Shown: piece by piece, positions 44,208 through 52,513 of the stretch | Layout: each line of letters starts with the position of its first letter | Position numbering within the stretch: the stretch's first letter is position 1 | Origin: Sulfurirhabdus sp043759595 | Lineage (GTDB): Bacteria; Pseudomonadota; Gammaproteobacteria; Burkholderiales; SMCO01 | Direction of reading: 5' to 3' | Length of the DNA: 64,000 nucleotides | NCBI GenBank assembly: GCA_043759595.1 | Contig: JAYVLG010000031.1 | Span: 1-64,000 of the forward strand | Notes under the pieces: generated by a model | Told to the model about the DNA's origin: nothing | The model's database searches: none | What the model saw: only the letters and a program-made list of their open reading frames with translations | Program-made: the position numbers and the translations under genes

Positions 44208-44564
44208 ATGGATATACTTTTTTTACGTGAATTCAAACTTGACACAATTATCGGCATCTATGACTGGGAACGCAAAATTCCGCAAACCATTCAACTCGAT
44301 GTAGAAATTGGTTTACCCAACTCCCGTGCCTGCGAAACCGATAAAGTGGAGGATACCATAGACTACGCCAAAATCGTTGCTCGAATTCAGGAAACACTAG
44401 CGGCCAAGCCATTTTCACTTGTAGAAGCATTGGCCGAGCATATTGCACAATTAATCAGAAGCGAATTCGGTGCGCCCTGGGTAAAAGTCTCGGTTGCCAA
44501 ATTAGGGCTGATCCGCGGGATCAAGCAATTGGGTGTGGTCATTGAGCGAGGCACGAAAGGTTGA
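44208..44564 (+). CDS. folB: Dihydroneopterin aldolase FolB
   Basis: The 118-residue protein cleaves dihydroneopterin in folate synthesis. It matches FolB through MDILFLREFKLDTIIGIYDWER, the VEDTIDYAKIV active-site region and PFSLVEALAEHIA. The ATG at 44208 is the start that fits family length. Its stop overlaps the TTG start of the next gene. Confidence 0.93.
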   Translation: MDILFLREFKLDTIIGIYDWERKIPQTIQLDVEIGLPNSRACETDKVEDTIDYAKIVARIQETLAAKPFSLVEALAEHIAQLIRSEFGAPWVKVSVAKLGLIRGIKQLGVVIERGTKG

Positions 44565-45295
44565 ACTGGGAAGTCCTGGCGCCGGCTTTTGTCATTATTT
44601 TTACCGCTTACTTCATTCGTGGCATTACCGGATTCGGTTCAGGCTTAATTGCCGTACCTTTACTCGCACACCTTTTTCCCTTGCAGTTTGTTGTTCCGTT
44701 TGTTTTAGTGCTGGATTTTATTGGGTCCGTGGTACTCAGCACTGGCACGCGGAATCAAGCCTCATGGACTGAGCTGAAAATACTGCTACCCGGCGGCCTC
44801 ATCGGTGTTGTGTTGGGTGTTACCTTGCTCATCAGCCTCCCTAAAGGACCTTTGTTAGGCGGATTAGGCGTATTTGTACTGGCATTCGGCATCCGCAACG
44901 CTTTAAATATACATGGGAGCAAGATTGTTTCGCGCTGGTGGGGCATCCCGGCCGGGTTAACCGGCGGTACTGTCAGCGCTTTATTTGGCACCGGCGGTCC
45001 ACCTTATGTTATTTATCTATCCCATCGATTACATGATAAATCCATCATGCGCGCAACCACTTCAGTCTTGTTTATGATTGAAGGCGGCGCAAGAATTGTG
45101 GCATTTATGATCGCTGGGCTTTTTCTGCAAGCGAATATCGGCTGGGCGATTCTCAGCGCCATTCCCGTCATGGCGATTGGGCTCTATCTTGGAAACAAAA
45201 CCCATATCGGCATTTCCCACCAGCAAATCTTCAAGCTCATCGGCCTGCTACTTATTGTGAGCGGTTCATCACTGCTGTGGAAAGCATGGCTTTAA
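44561..45295 (+). CDS. TauE/SafE (TSUP) family membrane transporter
   Basis: The 244-residue protein has about eight transmembrane segments and the TSUP pattern (GITGFGSGLIAVPLL near the start and AGLTGGTVSALFGTGGPPYVIYL in the middle). Family members export sulfite, sulfoacetate and related anions; the substrate here is unknown. Translation appears to start at TTG, in a TTGA overlap with folB; no ATG or GTG nearby gives the first half-motif. Confidence 0.82.
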   Translation: MNWEVLAPAFVIIFTAYFIRGITGFGSGLIAVPLLAHLFPLQFVVPFVLVLDFIGSVVLSTGTRNQASWTELKILLPGGLIGVVLGVTLLISLPKGPLLGGLGVFVLAFGIRNALNIHGSKIVSRWWGIPAGLTGGTVSALFGTGGPPYVIYLSHRLHDKSIMRATTSVLFMIEGGARIVAFMIAGLFLQANIGWAILSAIPVMAIGLYLGNKTHIGISHQQIFKLIGLLLIVSGSSLLWKAWL

Positions 45296-45301
45296 AACCT
45301 G

Positions 45302-46201
45302 TCACCCCCTGGGATGATGGGCAGCATGCAGCAATTTCAATCTTTCCCGTGCTACATGGGTGTAAATCTGTGTAGTCGATATATCGGAATGCCCGAGCAA
45401 CATCTGCACTACACGCAAATCCGCACCATGGTTCAAAAGATGCGTTGCAAAAGCATGCCGCAGTGTATGGGGAGAAACCGTCTGGTGCAGACCTGTCTGG
45501 GCAACATAACGCTTGATCAGATACCAAAAAGCCTGGCGCGTCATTGACTCACCACGCTGCGTGAGAAAAAGCGCATCGTGCAACTTTCCGTTTGACAATC
45601 CAGGCCGCGCCTCCTGAGCAAAACGACGGATCCAGTCCAGCGCCTCTTCGCCTAACGGCACCAGCCTTTCTTTATTTCCCTTTCCCGATATACGCACAAC
45701 TCCCATATCCAGAGAAACTTCGGAAATTTTCAACGCAACCAGTTCTGAAACCCGCAAACCTGTAGCGTACAGCGTTTCAAGCATGGTTCTGTCTCGCAAA
45801 CCCAACGCCGTATTAACATCTGGAGCATTCAGCAAAGCTTCAACATCTGCTTCAGTCAAGCTTCTTGGCAACAGCCGAACCATTTTGGGCGACTCAATCT
45901 GCAAACTGGGGTCCGCAGTGATTTTTCCCTGACGCAACTGATATTGATAAAACCGTTTAACACTCGAAAGCACACGACTGGTGCTGCTTGGCCGTGCTTT
46001 AAGACTCACTTTATAAGATAAATAATCCAGCAAATCAAAATGTTCTACGTCCAGCAAGGTTTTACTGCGCTCTTGCGCCAACCAGACAGTTAATTGACGT
46101 AAATCACGTCGATAACTTTCCAATGTGTTGCGTGAAAGTCCATCCTCCAACCACAACGCATCGCAAAACTCGTCTAGCAAACCATCACTGGATTCCTTCA
46201 T
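45302..46201 (-). CDS. xerD: Tyrosine recombinase XerD
   Basis: The 299-residue protein resolves chromosome dimers with XerC at dif. It has the N-terminal SAM-like domain and the catalytic residues in ATGLRVSEL (Arg), KGNKERLVPL (Lys), HTLRHAFATHLL (His-x-x-Arg), GHSDISTTQIYTHV (His and nucleophile Tyr). Similarity and length favour XerD over an integrase. It overlaps ogt by 17 bases. Confidence 0.93.
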   Translation of the reverse strand: MKESSDGLLDEFCDALWLEDGLSRNTLESYRRDLRQLTVWLAQERSKTLLDVEHFDLLDYLSYKVSLKARPSSTSRVLSSVKRFYQYQLRQGKITADPSLQIESPKMVRLLPRSLTEADVEALLNAPDVNTALGLRDRTMLETLYATGLRVSELVALKISEVSLDMGVVRISGKGNKERLVPLGEEALDWIRRFAQEARPGLSNGKLHDALFLTQRGESMTRQAFWYLIKRYVAQTGLHQTVSPHTLRHAFATHLLNHGADLRVVQMLLGHSDISTTQIYTHVARERLKLLHAAHHPRG

Positions 46202-46655
46202 GTCTCAATAGCCACTTTTTAATCTGAAGCGGATCACCGCCACTATGATTCATGAACCCGCCCAAGCCATTTTTGGCGAGTACCCGATGGCAGGGGATAA
46301 TAATAGGAACAGGATTTGCACCACACGCCTGCCCTACCGCACGAGGGCTCGATTGCAAGGTTTCAGCCAGTTCGCCATAGTGCAACACACTGCCACTCGG
46401 AATATTTTTCAAACTTTCCCACACCTTCATCCGATGGGGTGTGGCGTTCCCAAGAGACATGGGCAAATTAAAACAATGCCCCGCATCCTGCAGATAAATC
46501 CCAATTTGATCACAAACCGCTATTGCAATTTCGTCCTGGGGTGCTAACGGCAACGTATTGAGTGGCAAAAAATCAATGCCTACCAATACATTGCCTTCCG
46601 TTAAGATACCCAGCACGGAAAAAGGTGTAACTAATTTAGCCTGATATGTCTTCAT
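46185..46655 (-). CDS. ogt: Methylated-DNA-protein cysteine methyltransferase
   Basis: The 156-residue DNA repair protein removes alkyl groups from O6-alkylguanine onto its active-site cysteine in IIPCHRVLAKNG. The RAVGQACGANPVP segment is the DNA-binding helix-turn-helix. Length fits Ogt without an Ada regulatory domain. Upstream of xerD in the same direction. Confidence 0.92.
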   Translation of the reverse strand: MKTYQAKLVTPFSVLGILTEGNVLVGIDFLPLNTLPLAPQDEIAIAVCDQIGIYLQDAGHCFNLPMSLGNATPHRMKVWESLKNIPSGSVLHYGELAETLQSSPRAVGQACGANPVPIIIPCHRVLAKNGLGGFMNHSGGDPLQIKKWLLRHEGIQ

Positions 46656-46694
46656 CTTTAATGCACCTCAGTCAGGTTGCCAGATAAAAACGAC

Positions 46695-46724
46695 AAAGGG
46701 CGCAAGGTTAACCTTGCGCCCTTT
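46695..46724 (-). terminator. Intrinsic terminator of the rpsP-rimM-trmD-rplS operon
   Basis: A perfect 14-base-pair stem, AAAGGGCGCAAGGT with ACCTTGCGCCCTTT around a 2-base centre. On the minus strand it is followed by GTCGTTTTTA. It lies 19 bases after the rplS stop. Confidence 0.92.
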
Positions 46725-46742
46725 AGTCCTGCAGCAATAAAT

Positions 46743-47120
46743 TTATACTGCTGTCTTAACTTTACGTGCTGGCAGTTTCTCTTTAATACGCGCAGACTTG
46801 CCTGAGCGATCACGCAGGTAATACAGTTTAGCACGTCGTACATCACCGCGGCGCTTCACTTCAATACTGGCGATCAATGGAGAATAGGTCTGGAATGTAC
46901 GTTCCACGCCTTCACCTGAAGAGATTTTACGAACAATGAAAGAGGAATTCAAACCACGGTTACGTTTTGCGATTACCACGCCTTCATAGGCCTGGAGACG
47001 TTTACGCTCACCTTCCACTACATTCACGCTCACGATCACGGTATCTCCAGGAGAGAATTCCGGGATGGTTTTACCTAAACGAGCAATTTCTTCCTGCTCT
47101 AGTTGTTGAATTAAATTCAT
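46743..47120 (-). CDS. rplS: 50S ribosomal protein L19
   Basis: The 125-residue protein matches bL19 (FSPGDTVIVSVNVVEGERKRLQAYEGVVIAKRNRG and LYYLRDRSGKSARIKEKL). It is the last gene of the rpsP-rimM-trmD-rplS operon. Confidence 0.97.
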   Translation of the reverse strand: MNLIQQLEQEEIARLGKTIPEFSPGDTVIVSVNVVEGERKRLQAYEGVVIAKRNRGLNSSFIVRKISSGEGVERTFQTYSPLIASIEVKRRGDVRRAKLYYLRDRSGKSARIKEKLPARKVKTAV

Positions 47121-47137
47121 TTAAAACTCCTTATCAT

Positions 47138-47917
47138 TTACTTATCGGATTCCTGTTCCTGCTCATGCTCCGCTTGAAATGCGGCCAGCAGCCCGGATTC
47201 CTCTTTTGTTAACTGACGGGCTGCCAACAAATCCGGTCGCCTTAGCCAGGTCCTGCCTAACGCTTGTTTCAAACGCCATTTCTTTATGTGTGCATGATTA
47301 CCAGACAATAACACTTCCGGTACCGGCTCACCCTGATAATTCTCTGGACGCGTATAGTGCGGATAATCCAGCAATCCATTTACAAAGGAATCCTGTTCCG
47401 CTGAATCCGCATCACCTAAAACACCAGGCAATTGCCTGACAATCGCGTCAATTACTACCATTGCCGCCAATTCACCACCTGACAGGACATAATCTCCGAT
47501 AGAGATTTCATCATCCACCTGACGCCTGACAAGTCGCTCATCAACGCCTTCGTAACGTCCTGCCAGAAAAATCAAACCCGATTGCGACACCAACTCCATT
47601 ACAACTGAATGCGTTAAGTGCCGGCCTTGAGGTGACATATAAATCACTTTTGGCTTTTCTACACCATTCGCAACCTGCCGCTGCTTAGCTGCTTGCACCG
47701 CTTTTTCCAGGGGATCAACCAGCATCACCATACCTGGACCGCCACCATAAGGCCTGTCATCAATCGTTCGGTAATTATCATCAGTAAAATCACGAGGATT
47801 CCACAAATGTAACTGATAGCGGCCTTCTTCCCCGGCGCGGCGCGTAATCCCGAATTGAGATATCGCTTCGAACATCGGAGGGAAAAGCGTTACAACGTCA
47901 AATTGCTTAACATCCAC
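47138..47917 (-). CDS. trmD: tRNA (guanine-N1)-methyltransferase TrmD
   Basis: The 259-residue SPOUT-class enzyme makes m1G37 in tRNA. The knot region is visible in VIYMSPQGRHLTH, FLAGRYEGVDERLVR and DYVLSGGELAAMVVIDAI. The gene lies 4 bases after rimM. Confidence 0.97.
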   Translation of the reverse strand: MDVKQFDVVTLFPPMFEAISQFGITRRAGEEGRYQLHLWNPRDFTDDNYRTIDDRPYGGGPGMVMLVDPLEKAVQAAKQRQVANGVEKPKVIYMSPQGRHLTHSVVMELVSQSGLIFLAGRYEGVDERLVRRQVDDEISIGDYVLSGGELAAMVVIDAIVRQLPGVLGDADSAEQDSFVNGLLDYPHYTRPENYQGEPVPEVLLSGNHAHIKKWRLKQALGRTWLRRPDLLAARQLTKEESGLLAAFQAEHEQEQESDK

Positions 47918-47921
47918 TGCG

Positions 47922-48410
47922 CTAATAGTCCGCAGCCCAGTCTACCTTAATCAGATCTTTGGTCAGATCGACTTCCAGAACAACCGACTTTACAAACGGA
48001 ATAAGGCGTTCGCGGTCACCTTTCACCACCAGCACATCACTGGCTCCGGTTTCCAGCAACTCACTGACCTGACCTAATATGTCACCTTGAACATTGACTA
48101 CACTGCGCCCGATCAGATCGGACCAGTAATATTCATTTTCATCAGCTTCAGGTAGCTGCGCTCGAGGTAATGCTATCTGACTACCTTGCAATATTTCAGA
48201 AGCTTCACGGCTCGCACATCCTTCCAGACTTGCTACCAGCCCTTTGTTATGAACATCCGCTTCAAGAACGGTATACTCACGCCAGTTACCATCTTTCCCC
48301 AACCACCACACCGGGTAATCAAGAAGAGAATCCAGCGTTTCAGTATAAGGTTTAACCTTTATCCAACCACGCACGCCGAATGGGGCCGTTACATGCCCCA
48401 TCACAACCAT
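47922..48410 (-). CDS. rimM: Ribosome maturation factor RimM
   Basis: The 162-residue protein assists 30S head assembly around S19. It has the N-terminal barrel (MGHVTAPFGVRGWIKVKP) and the PRC-barrel domain (EYYWSDLIGRSVVN, IPFVKSVVLEVD). I place the start at the ATG at 48410, 4 bases after the rpsP stop. A GTG at 48440, overlapping rpsP by 26 bases, would add 10 residues; neither has a strong ribosome binding site. Confidence 0.92.
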   Translation of the reverse strand: MVVMGHVTAPFGVRGWIKVKPYTETLDSLLDYPVWWLGKDGNWREYTVLEADVHNKGLVASLEGCASREASEILQGSQIALPRAQLPEADENEYYWSDLIGRSVVNVQGDILGQVSELLETGASDVLVVKGDRERLIPFVKSVVLEVDLTKDLIKVDWAADY

Positions 48411-48414
48411 GCTA

Positions 48415-48669
48415 TCAGGCAGCTGCTTTTGCACCAGCACGTTTAACTAGCTTGGCTACTGCATCGGAGAGCTGAGCACCCTGACCTTGCCAATGAGTAA
48501 GACGATCCATATTAATACGCAGACCTTCAATACCTTCTTTAGCCAGCGGGTTATAAAATCCTACACGTTCAATAAATCTGCCGTCACGGCGATTACGTGA
48601 ATCTGCCACAACCAAATTGTAGAACGGACGGTTCTTGGCGCCGCCACGCGCAAGTCTAATCACTACCAT
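48415..48669 (-). CDS. rpsP: 30S ribosomal protein S16
   Basis: The 84-residue protein matches bS16 (MVVIRLARGGAKNRPFYNLVVADSRNRRDGRFIERVGFYNP). The ATG at 48669 is the family start; the frame is open 9 codons further upstream without similarity. First gene of the rpsP-rimM-trmD-rplS operon, with its own promoter at 48710-48739. Confidence 0.97.
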   Translation of the reverse strand: MVVIRLARGGAKNRPFYNLVVADSRNRRDGRFIERVGFYNPLAKEGIEGLRINMDRLTHWQGQGAQLSDAVAKLVKRAGAKAAA

Positions 48670-48709
48670 AGCTTTGCCTACCCTGAAAAGAGTCAATAAA
48701 AAGACAGCG

Positions 48710-48739
48710 ATTTTAAGCTATTTTTGCCACGCTTGGCAA
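48710..48739 (-). promoter_or_regulatory. Candidate promoter of the rpsP operon
   Basis: On the minus strand TTGCCA (48739-48734) and TAAAAT (48715-48710) are spaced by 18 bases, about 40 bases before the rpsP start and 68 bases after the ffh stop. Confidence 0.55.
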
Positions 48740-48806
48740 GACCTGTTTTCACCTGACCATTCAAGAAACACGTTGGCCTGGCATAAACAGCGTTCAGACG
48801 CGCACT

Positions 48807-50156
48807 TTAACGCATACCCGGGATCATTCCCTTCATACCTCGCATCATTTTGCTCATCCCACCTTTGGACATCATCTTCATCATTTTTTGGGTTTGTCCA
48901 AATTGATTCAGCAATCGATTGATTTCCTGCACCTGCACCCCGGCACCTGCTGCTATACGGCGTTTACGGGAAGCTTTAAGTATAAGCGGGTGCTGACGTT
49001 CTGCGGGGGTCATGGAATTGATAATCCCTTCAATACGATTAATCGCCTTATCGTCTACTTGCGCACCCATGGCGGCCTGACCCAATTGTGCCGGCAATTT
49101 ATCCATGAAAGCGCTCATCCCGCCCATTTTTTTCATTTGCAGCAACTGCTGCTTGAAATCTTCCAAATCAAAATCTTTACCTGACTTGAGTTTTTTTGCC
49201 AGTTTTTGCGCTTCTTCCTGATCAACACCGCGCTGCGCTTCTTCAATTAATGAAAGTACATCACCCATGCCTAGAATACGGGACGCCATACGCTCCGGAT
49301 GAAATGCTTCCAGGCCAGTCAGCTTTTCCCCTACCCCAGCAAACTTGATGGGTTTACCCGTTATATGGCGCACCGATAACGCTGCCCCACCTCTTGAATC
49401 CCCATCCAGCTTGGTAAGCACCACACCCGTTAATGGCAACGCTTCAGAGAAGGCTTTTGCTGTATTGACGGCATCCTGCCCCTGCATTGCATCCACTACA
49501 AACAATGTTTCAATTGGCTTAAGCGCCGCATGCAGCGCTTTTATTTCGTCCATCATGGCCTGATCAATTGCCAGACGACCTGCTGTATCTACAATTAATA
49601 CATCATGAAAATGTTTGCGTGCAAAGTCATGCGCATTTTTTGCAATATCGATCGGCAATTGTCCAACTTCGGACGGGAAAAAATCCACCCCAAGCTGTCC
49701 TGCCAAGGTTTTTAGCTGCTCTATAGCTGCCGGCCTGTATACGTCACAACTGACCAGCAATACTTTTTTCTTGTTTTGCTCTAGTAACAGTTTAGCTAAC
49801 TTGCCTGATGTAGTGGTTTTACCTGCACCTTGCAAACCCGCCATTAAAATAACTGCCGGCGGTGTCGTATTCAAATCCAGAGCATCATTGTGCTCACCCA
49901 TGAGGCGAGTTAATTCCTGGTGAACAATTCCAATGATTGCCTGTCCAGGGGTCAGGCTGGACAAGACTTCCTGCCCCATTGCCCGTTCTTTGACATGCGA
50001 TATAAATTCTTTCACTACTGGTAGTGCAACGTCTGCCTCCAGCAATGCCATGCGGACTTCTCTAAGTGCATCCTGAACATTGCTTTCCGTCAGACGCGAC
50101 TGGCCACGCAGTGATTTAATGACGCCTGAAAGTCGGTTTGTAAGATTATCAAACAT
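48807..50156 (-). CDS. ffh: Signal recognition particle protein Ffh
   Basis: The 449-residue GTPase targets nascent membrane proteins to FtsY. It has the N domain, the G domain (GLQGAGKTTTSGKLA, DVYRPAAIEQLK, DTAGR, TKLDGDSRGG) and a Met-rich M domain at the C-terminus (KMMKMMSKGGMSKMMRGMKG). Divergent from the cytochrome c assembly-type gene, an arrangement common in proteobacteria. Confidence 0.97.
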   Translation of the reverse strand: MFDNLTNRLSGVIKSLRGQSRLTESNVQDALREVRMALLEADVALPVVKEFISHVKERAMGQEVLSSLTPGQAIIGIVHQELTRLMGEHNDALDLNTTPPAVILMAGLQGAGKTTTSGKLAKLLLEQNKKKVLLVSCDVYRPAAIEQLKTLAGQLGVDFFPSEVGQLPIDIAKNAHDFARKHFHDVLIVDTAGRLAIDQAMMDEIKALHAALKPIETLFVVDAMQGQDAVNTAKAFSEALPLTGVVLTKLDGDSRGGAALSVRHITGKPIKFAGVGEKLTGLEAFHPERMASRILGMGDVLSLIEEAQRGVDQEEAQKLAKKLKSGKDFDLEDFKQQLLQMKKMGGMSAFMDKLPAQLGQAAMGAQVDDKAINRIEGIINSMTPAERQHPLILKASRKRRIAAGAGVQVQEINRLLNQFGQTQKMMKMMSKGGMSKMMRGMKGMIPGMR

Positions 50157-50232
50157 AATACTGAGCTTCCTGAGTAATGCCTTCTCGTTTGAGATAGTGT
50201 AGACTTATGAGAAACACATAGTTTACATCAGA

Positions 50233-51048
50233 ATGATTCAAATTTTACCGTCCATTGTCACTTCCTTATTGTATGCTGCGCTAGGCTTGCACTTTTGGCG
50301 CACGCACTGGCACGCAAAAAAACAACTGCCTGAAAAATCATCTTGGGAAAAGTGGGCGCTTCTAGTTCCTTTAGTTATTCACGCTGCACTGGTATATCAA
50401 TCCCTGTTTGGTGGAAGTGATTTCAATATGGGCGTCAGCAATGCTGTATCAACCATGGCATTCCTGACTGTTCTTATTTATTGGTTAGCCAGTTTCAGCT
50501 ATAAGTTTGAAGGTTTACAGGCCCTGGTTCTTCCGATTGCAGCAATCTGTGTGTTACTGCCTGCGGCATTCCCCGAGAGCCACCCCATTCCTTACGCCAA
50601 TTTCCCGGCCTTCCGCTTTCACTTGCTCATCTCGATGATTGCTTACAGCCTTTTCACGATTGCTGCACTTCATGCAACGCTGATGACTTTGATAGAACGC
50701 CAGTTACATCATGGATCTCTCCCGTTCATGCTCTCCAATATGCCCCCGCTGCTCACAATGGAAACACTGCTTTTCAGGATTATTTCCATTGGTTTTATCT
50801 TGCTGACACTTTCGCTGGGAAGCGGCATGCTTTTCTCTGATGAAGTATTTGGCAAACCCATGCCGTTTAACCACAAAACCATATTCGCTATTATTTCCTG
50901 GGGTATTTTTGCAGCGCTACTCAGCGGCAGAAAAATCTATGGTTGGCGCGGAAGGATTGCTGTGCGTTGGACAATCAGTGGATTTGCCATGTTATTTTTA
51001 GCCTATTTTGGCAGTAAATTTGTTTTGGAAGTGATTTTGCACCGCTAA
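50233..51048 (+). CDS. CcsA/YpjD-type cytochrome c assembly family membrane protein
   Basis: The 271-residue protein has about eight transmembrane helices and belongs to the CcsA/HemX/YpjD family. Conserved features include FRFHLLISMIAYSLFTIAALHA, an SLGSGMLF segment and NHKTIFAIISWGIFAALL with a helix-embedded His. Members next to ffh, like E. coli YpjD, are not the main haem lyase and their role is unclear. Confidence 0.85.
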   Translation: MIQILPSIVTSLLYAALGLHFWRTHWHAKKQLPEKSSWEKWALLVPLVIHAALVYQSLFGGSDFNMGVSNAVSTMAFLTVLIYWLASFSYKFEGLQALVLPIAAICVLLPAAFPESHPIPYANFPAFRFHLLISMIAYSLFTIAALHATLMTLIERQLHHGSLPFMLSNMPPLLTMETLLFRIISIGFILLTLSLGSGMLFSDEVFGKPMPFNHKTIFAIISWGIFAALLSGRKIYGWRGRIAVRWTISGFAMLFLAYFGSKFVLEVILHR

Positions 51049-51157
51049 ACACCGTCACAAAACCTGTACATACTTGTTTTCAAGAAAAACATGACTTGCG
51101 GAATAGGCACCACCCACACTAGAATTCAACCTTCTTGTTACTTAAGGCATTTTCTCC

Positions 51158-52435
51158 TTGGATGAGATTCCTGTAAGCGTGTTACTAAGCTCGCTCGTGG
51201 TTTTACTGCTTCTTTCTGCATTCTTCTCAACTTCTGAAACCAGCATGATGGCCCTCAACCGCTACAGGTTGAAGCGCCTGGTACAACAAGGTCATCGCGG
51301 TGCCATCATTACAGCAAAACTGCTTGCAAAAACTGACAAACTGCTTGGCGTCATTTTATTAGGCAACAATCTGATTAATGCCGCAGCTGCAGCGCTCGTT
51401 ACGGTCATCAGTTTCCGATTATTTGGTCAGGGTGAATTCGTCCTGACCATGGGGACGCTTGCCATTACATTTGCCATTCTCGTGTTCAGCGAAGTAACCC
51501 CTAAAGTACTGGGTGCAGCTTTCCCCGAACAAATTGCCTTACCTGCAAGCTACGTTCTATCACCCTTACTGAAGTTAGCCTATCCTATCGTATGGTTTAT
51601 CAACTTGTTTGTCCGCGCTCTGCTGTGGTTAATGCGCCTAAAACCAGATTCAAGTGCAGGAGATCAGCATTTAGGTATGGAAGAACTTCGCACCATGGTA
51701 TTGGAAGCCGGTCATTTTGTTCCCCAAAAACACAAAAGCATTTTGCTTAATTTATTTGAACTGGAAAACATCACCGTGGATGATGTCATGATTCCACGTA
51801 ACCATATTGAAGCCATTAACATCGAAGCACCCACTTCTGTTCTGATTGAACAGCTATCCACTAGTCATCACACGCGCGTTCTTGTCTATCAGGATGAGTT
51901 AGACAACATCATCGGTATCATTCATGTGCGTCGCGTCCTGCATCAGATACAGGGAGGCGAACTGGACGTCACATTACTCCGCGAAATCCTGCGCGAGCCC
52001 TATTTCATCCCCGCTGGCACCCCGTTATTTTCACAACTTCAACACTTCCAGGAAAATCAGGAACGCATGGGCCTGGTTGTTGACGAATATGGTGAAATAA
52101 TGGGTTTAGTGACGCTGGAGGATATCTTAGAAGAAATCGTCGGAGAATTTACCACCCACGCGCCCTCCCAAACGGGACTTTATCGTAAACAGGAAGATGG
52201 CAGCTGGATGGTAGAAGGCAGCAGCATGCTGCGTGATCTGAACCGGAAACTTCAGCTCAAGCTTCCACTTGACGGCCCAAAAACCCTGAACGGCTTGATT
52301 CTTGAGCATTTGGAAGACATTCCTGAAGCGGGAACCAGTCTTAAAATTGCTGACCACACTATCGAAATAGTACAAACCCACGACCGGGTAGTGAAGGTGG
52401 TTCGCATCTTTCCGCCCGCACCAGAGAAACAATAG
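51158..52435 (+). CDS. CorB/CorC-like (CNNM, DUF21-CBS) membrane protein
   Basis: The 425-residue protein has an N-terminal DUF21/CNNM transmembrane domain (about 5-190), two CBS domains (about 205-335, MIPRNHIEAIN and RMGLVVDEYGEIMGLVTLEDILEEIVGE) and a CorC_HlyC domain at the C-terminus. Relatives take part in magnesium and cobalt resistance or transport. No ATG fits the N-terminus; a TTG at 51158 gives the complete first helix, and AAGGCA lies upstream. Confidence 0.87.
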   Translation: MDEIPVSVLLSSLVVLLLLSAFFSTSETSMMALNRYRLKRLVQQGHRGAIITAKLLAKTDKLLGVILLGNNLINAAAAALVTVISFRLFGQGEFVLTMGTLAITFAILVFSEVTPKVLGAAFPEQIALPASYVLSPLLKLAYPIVWFINLFVRALLWLMRLKPDSSAGDQHLGMEELRTMVLEAGHFVPQKHKSILLNLFELENITVDDVMIPRNHIEAINIEAPTSVLIEQLSTSHHTRVLVYQDELDNIIGIIHVRRVLHQIQGGELDVTLLREILREPYFIPAGTPLFSQLQHFQENQERMGLVVDEYGEIMGLVTLEDILEEIVGEFTTHAPSQTGLYRKQEDGSWMVEGSSMLRDLNRKLQLKLPLDGPKTLNGLILEHLEDIPEAGTSLKIADHTIEIVQTHDRVVKVVRIFPPAPEKQ

Positions 52436-52513
52436 CGGGCCTACAGGCTTTACAAAACAAATTCACAAGTGCATCATTTACTTGTTTTTTAGATTCATCC
52501 ACTTGGAAAAATA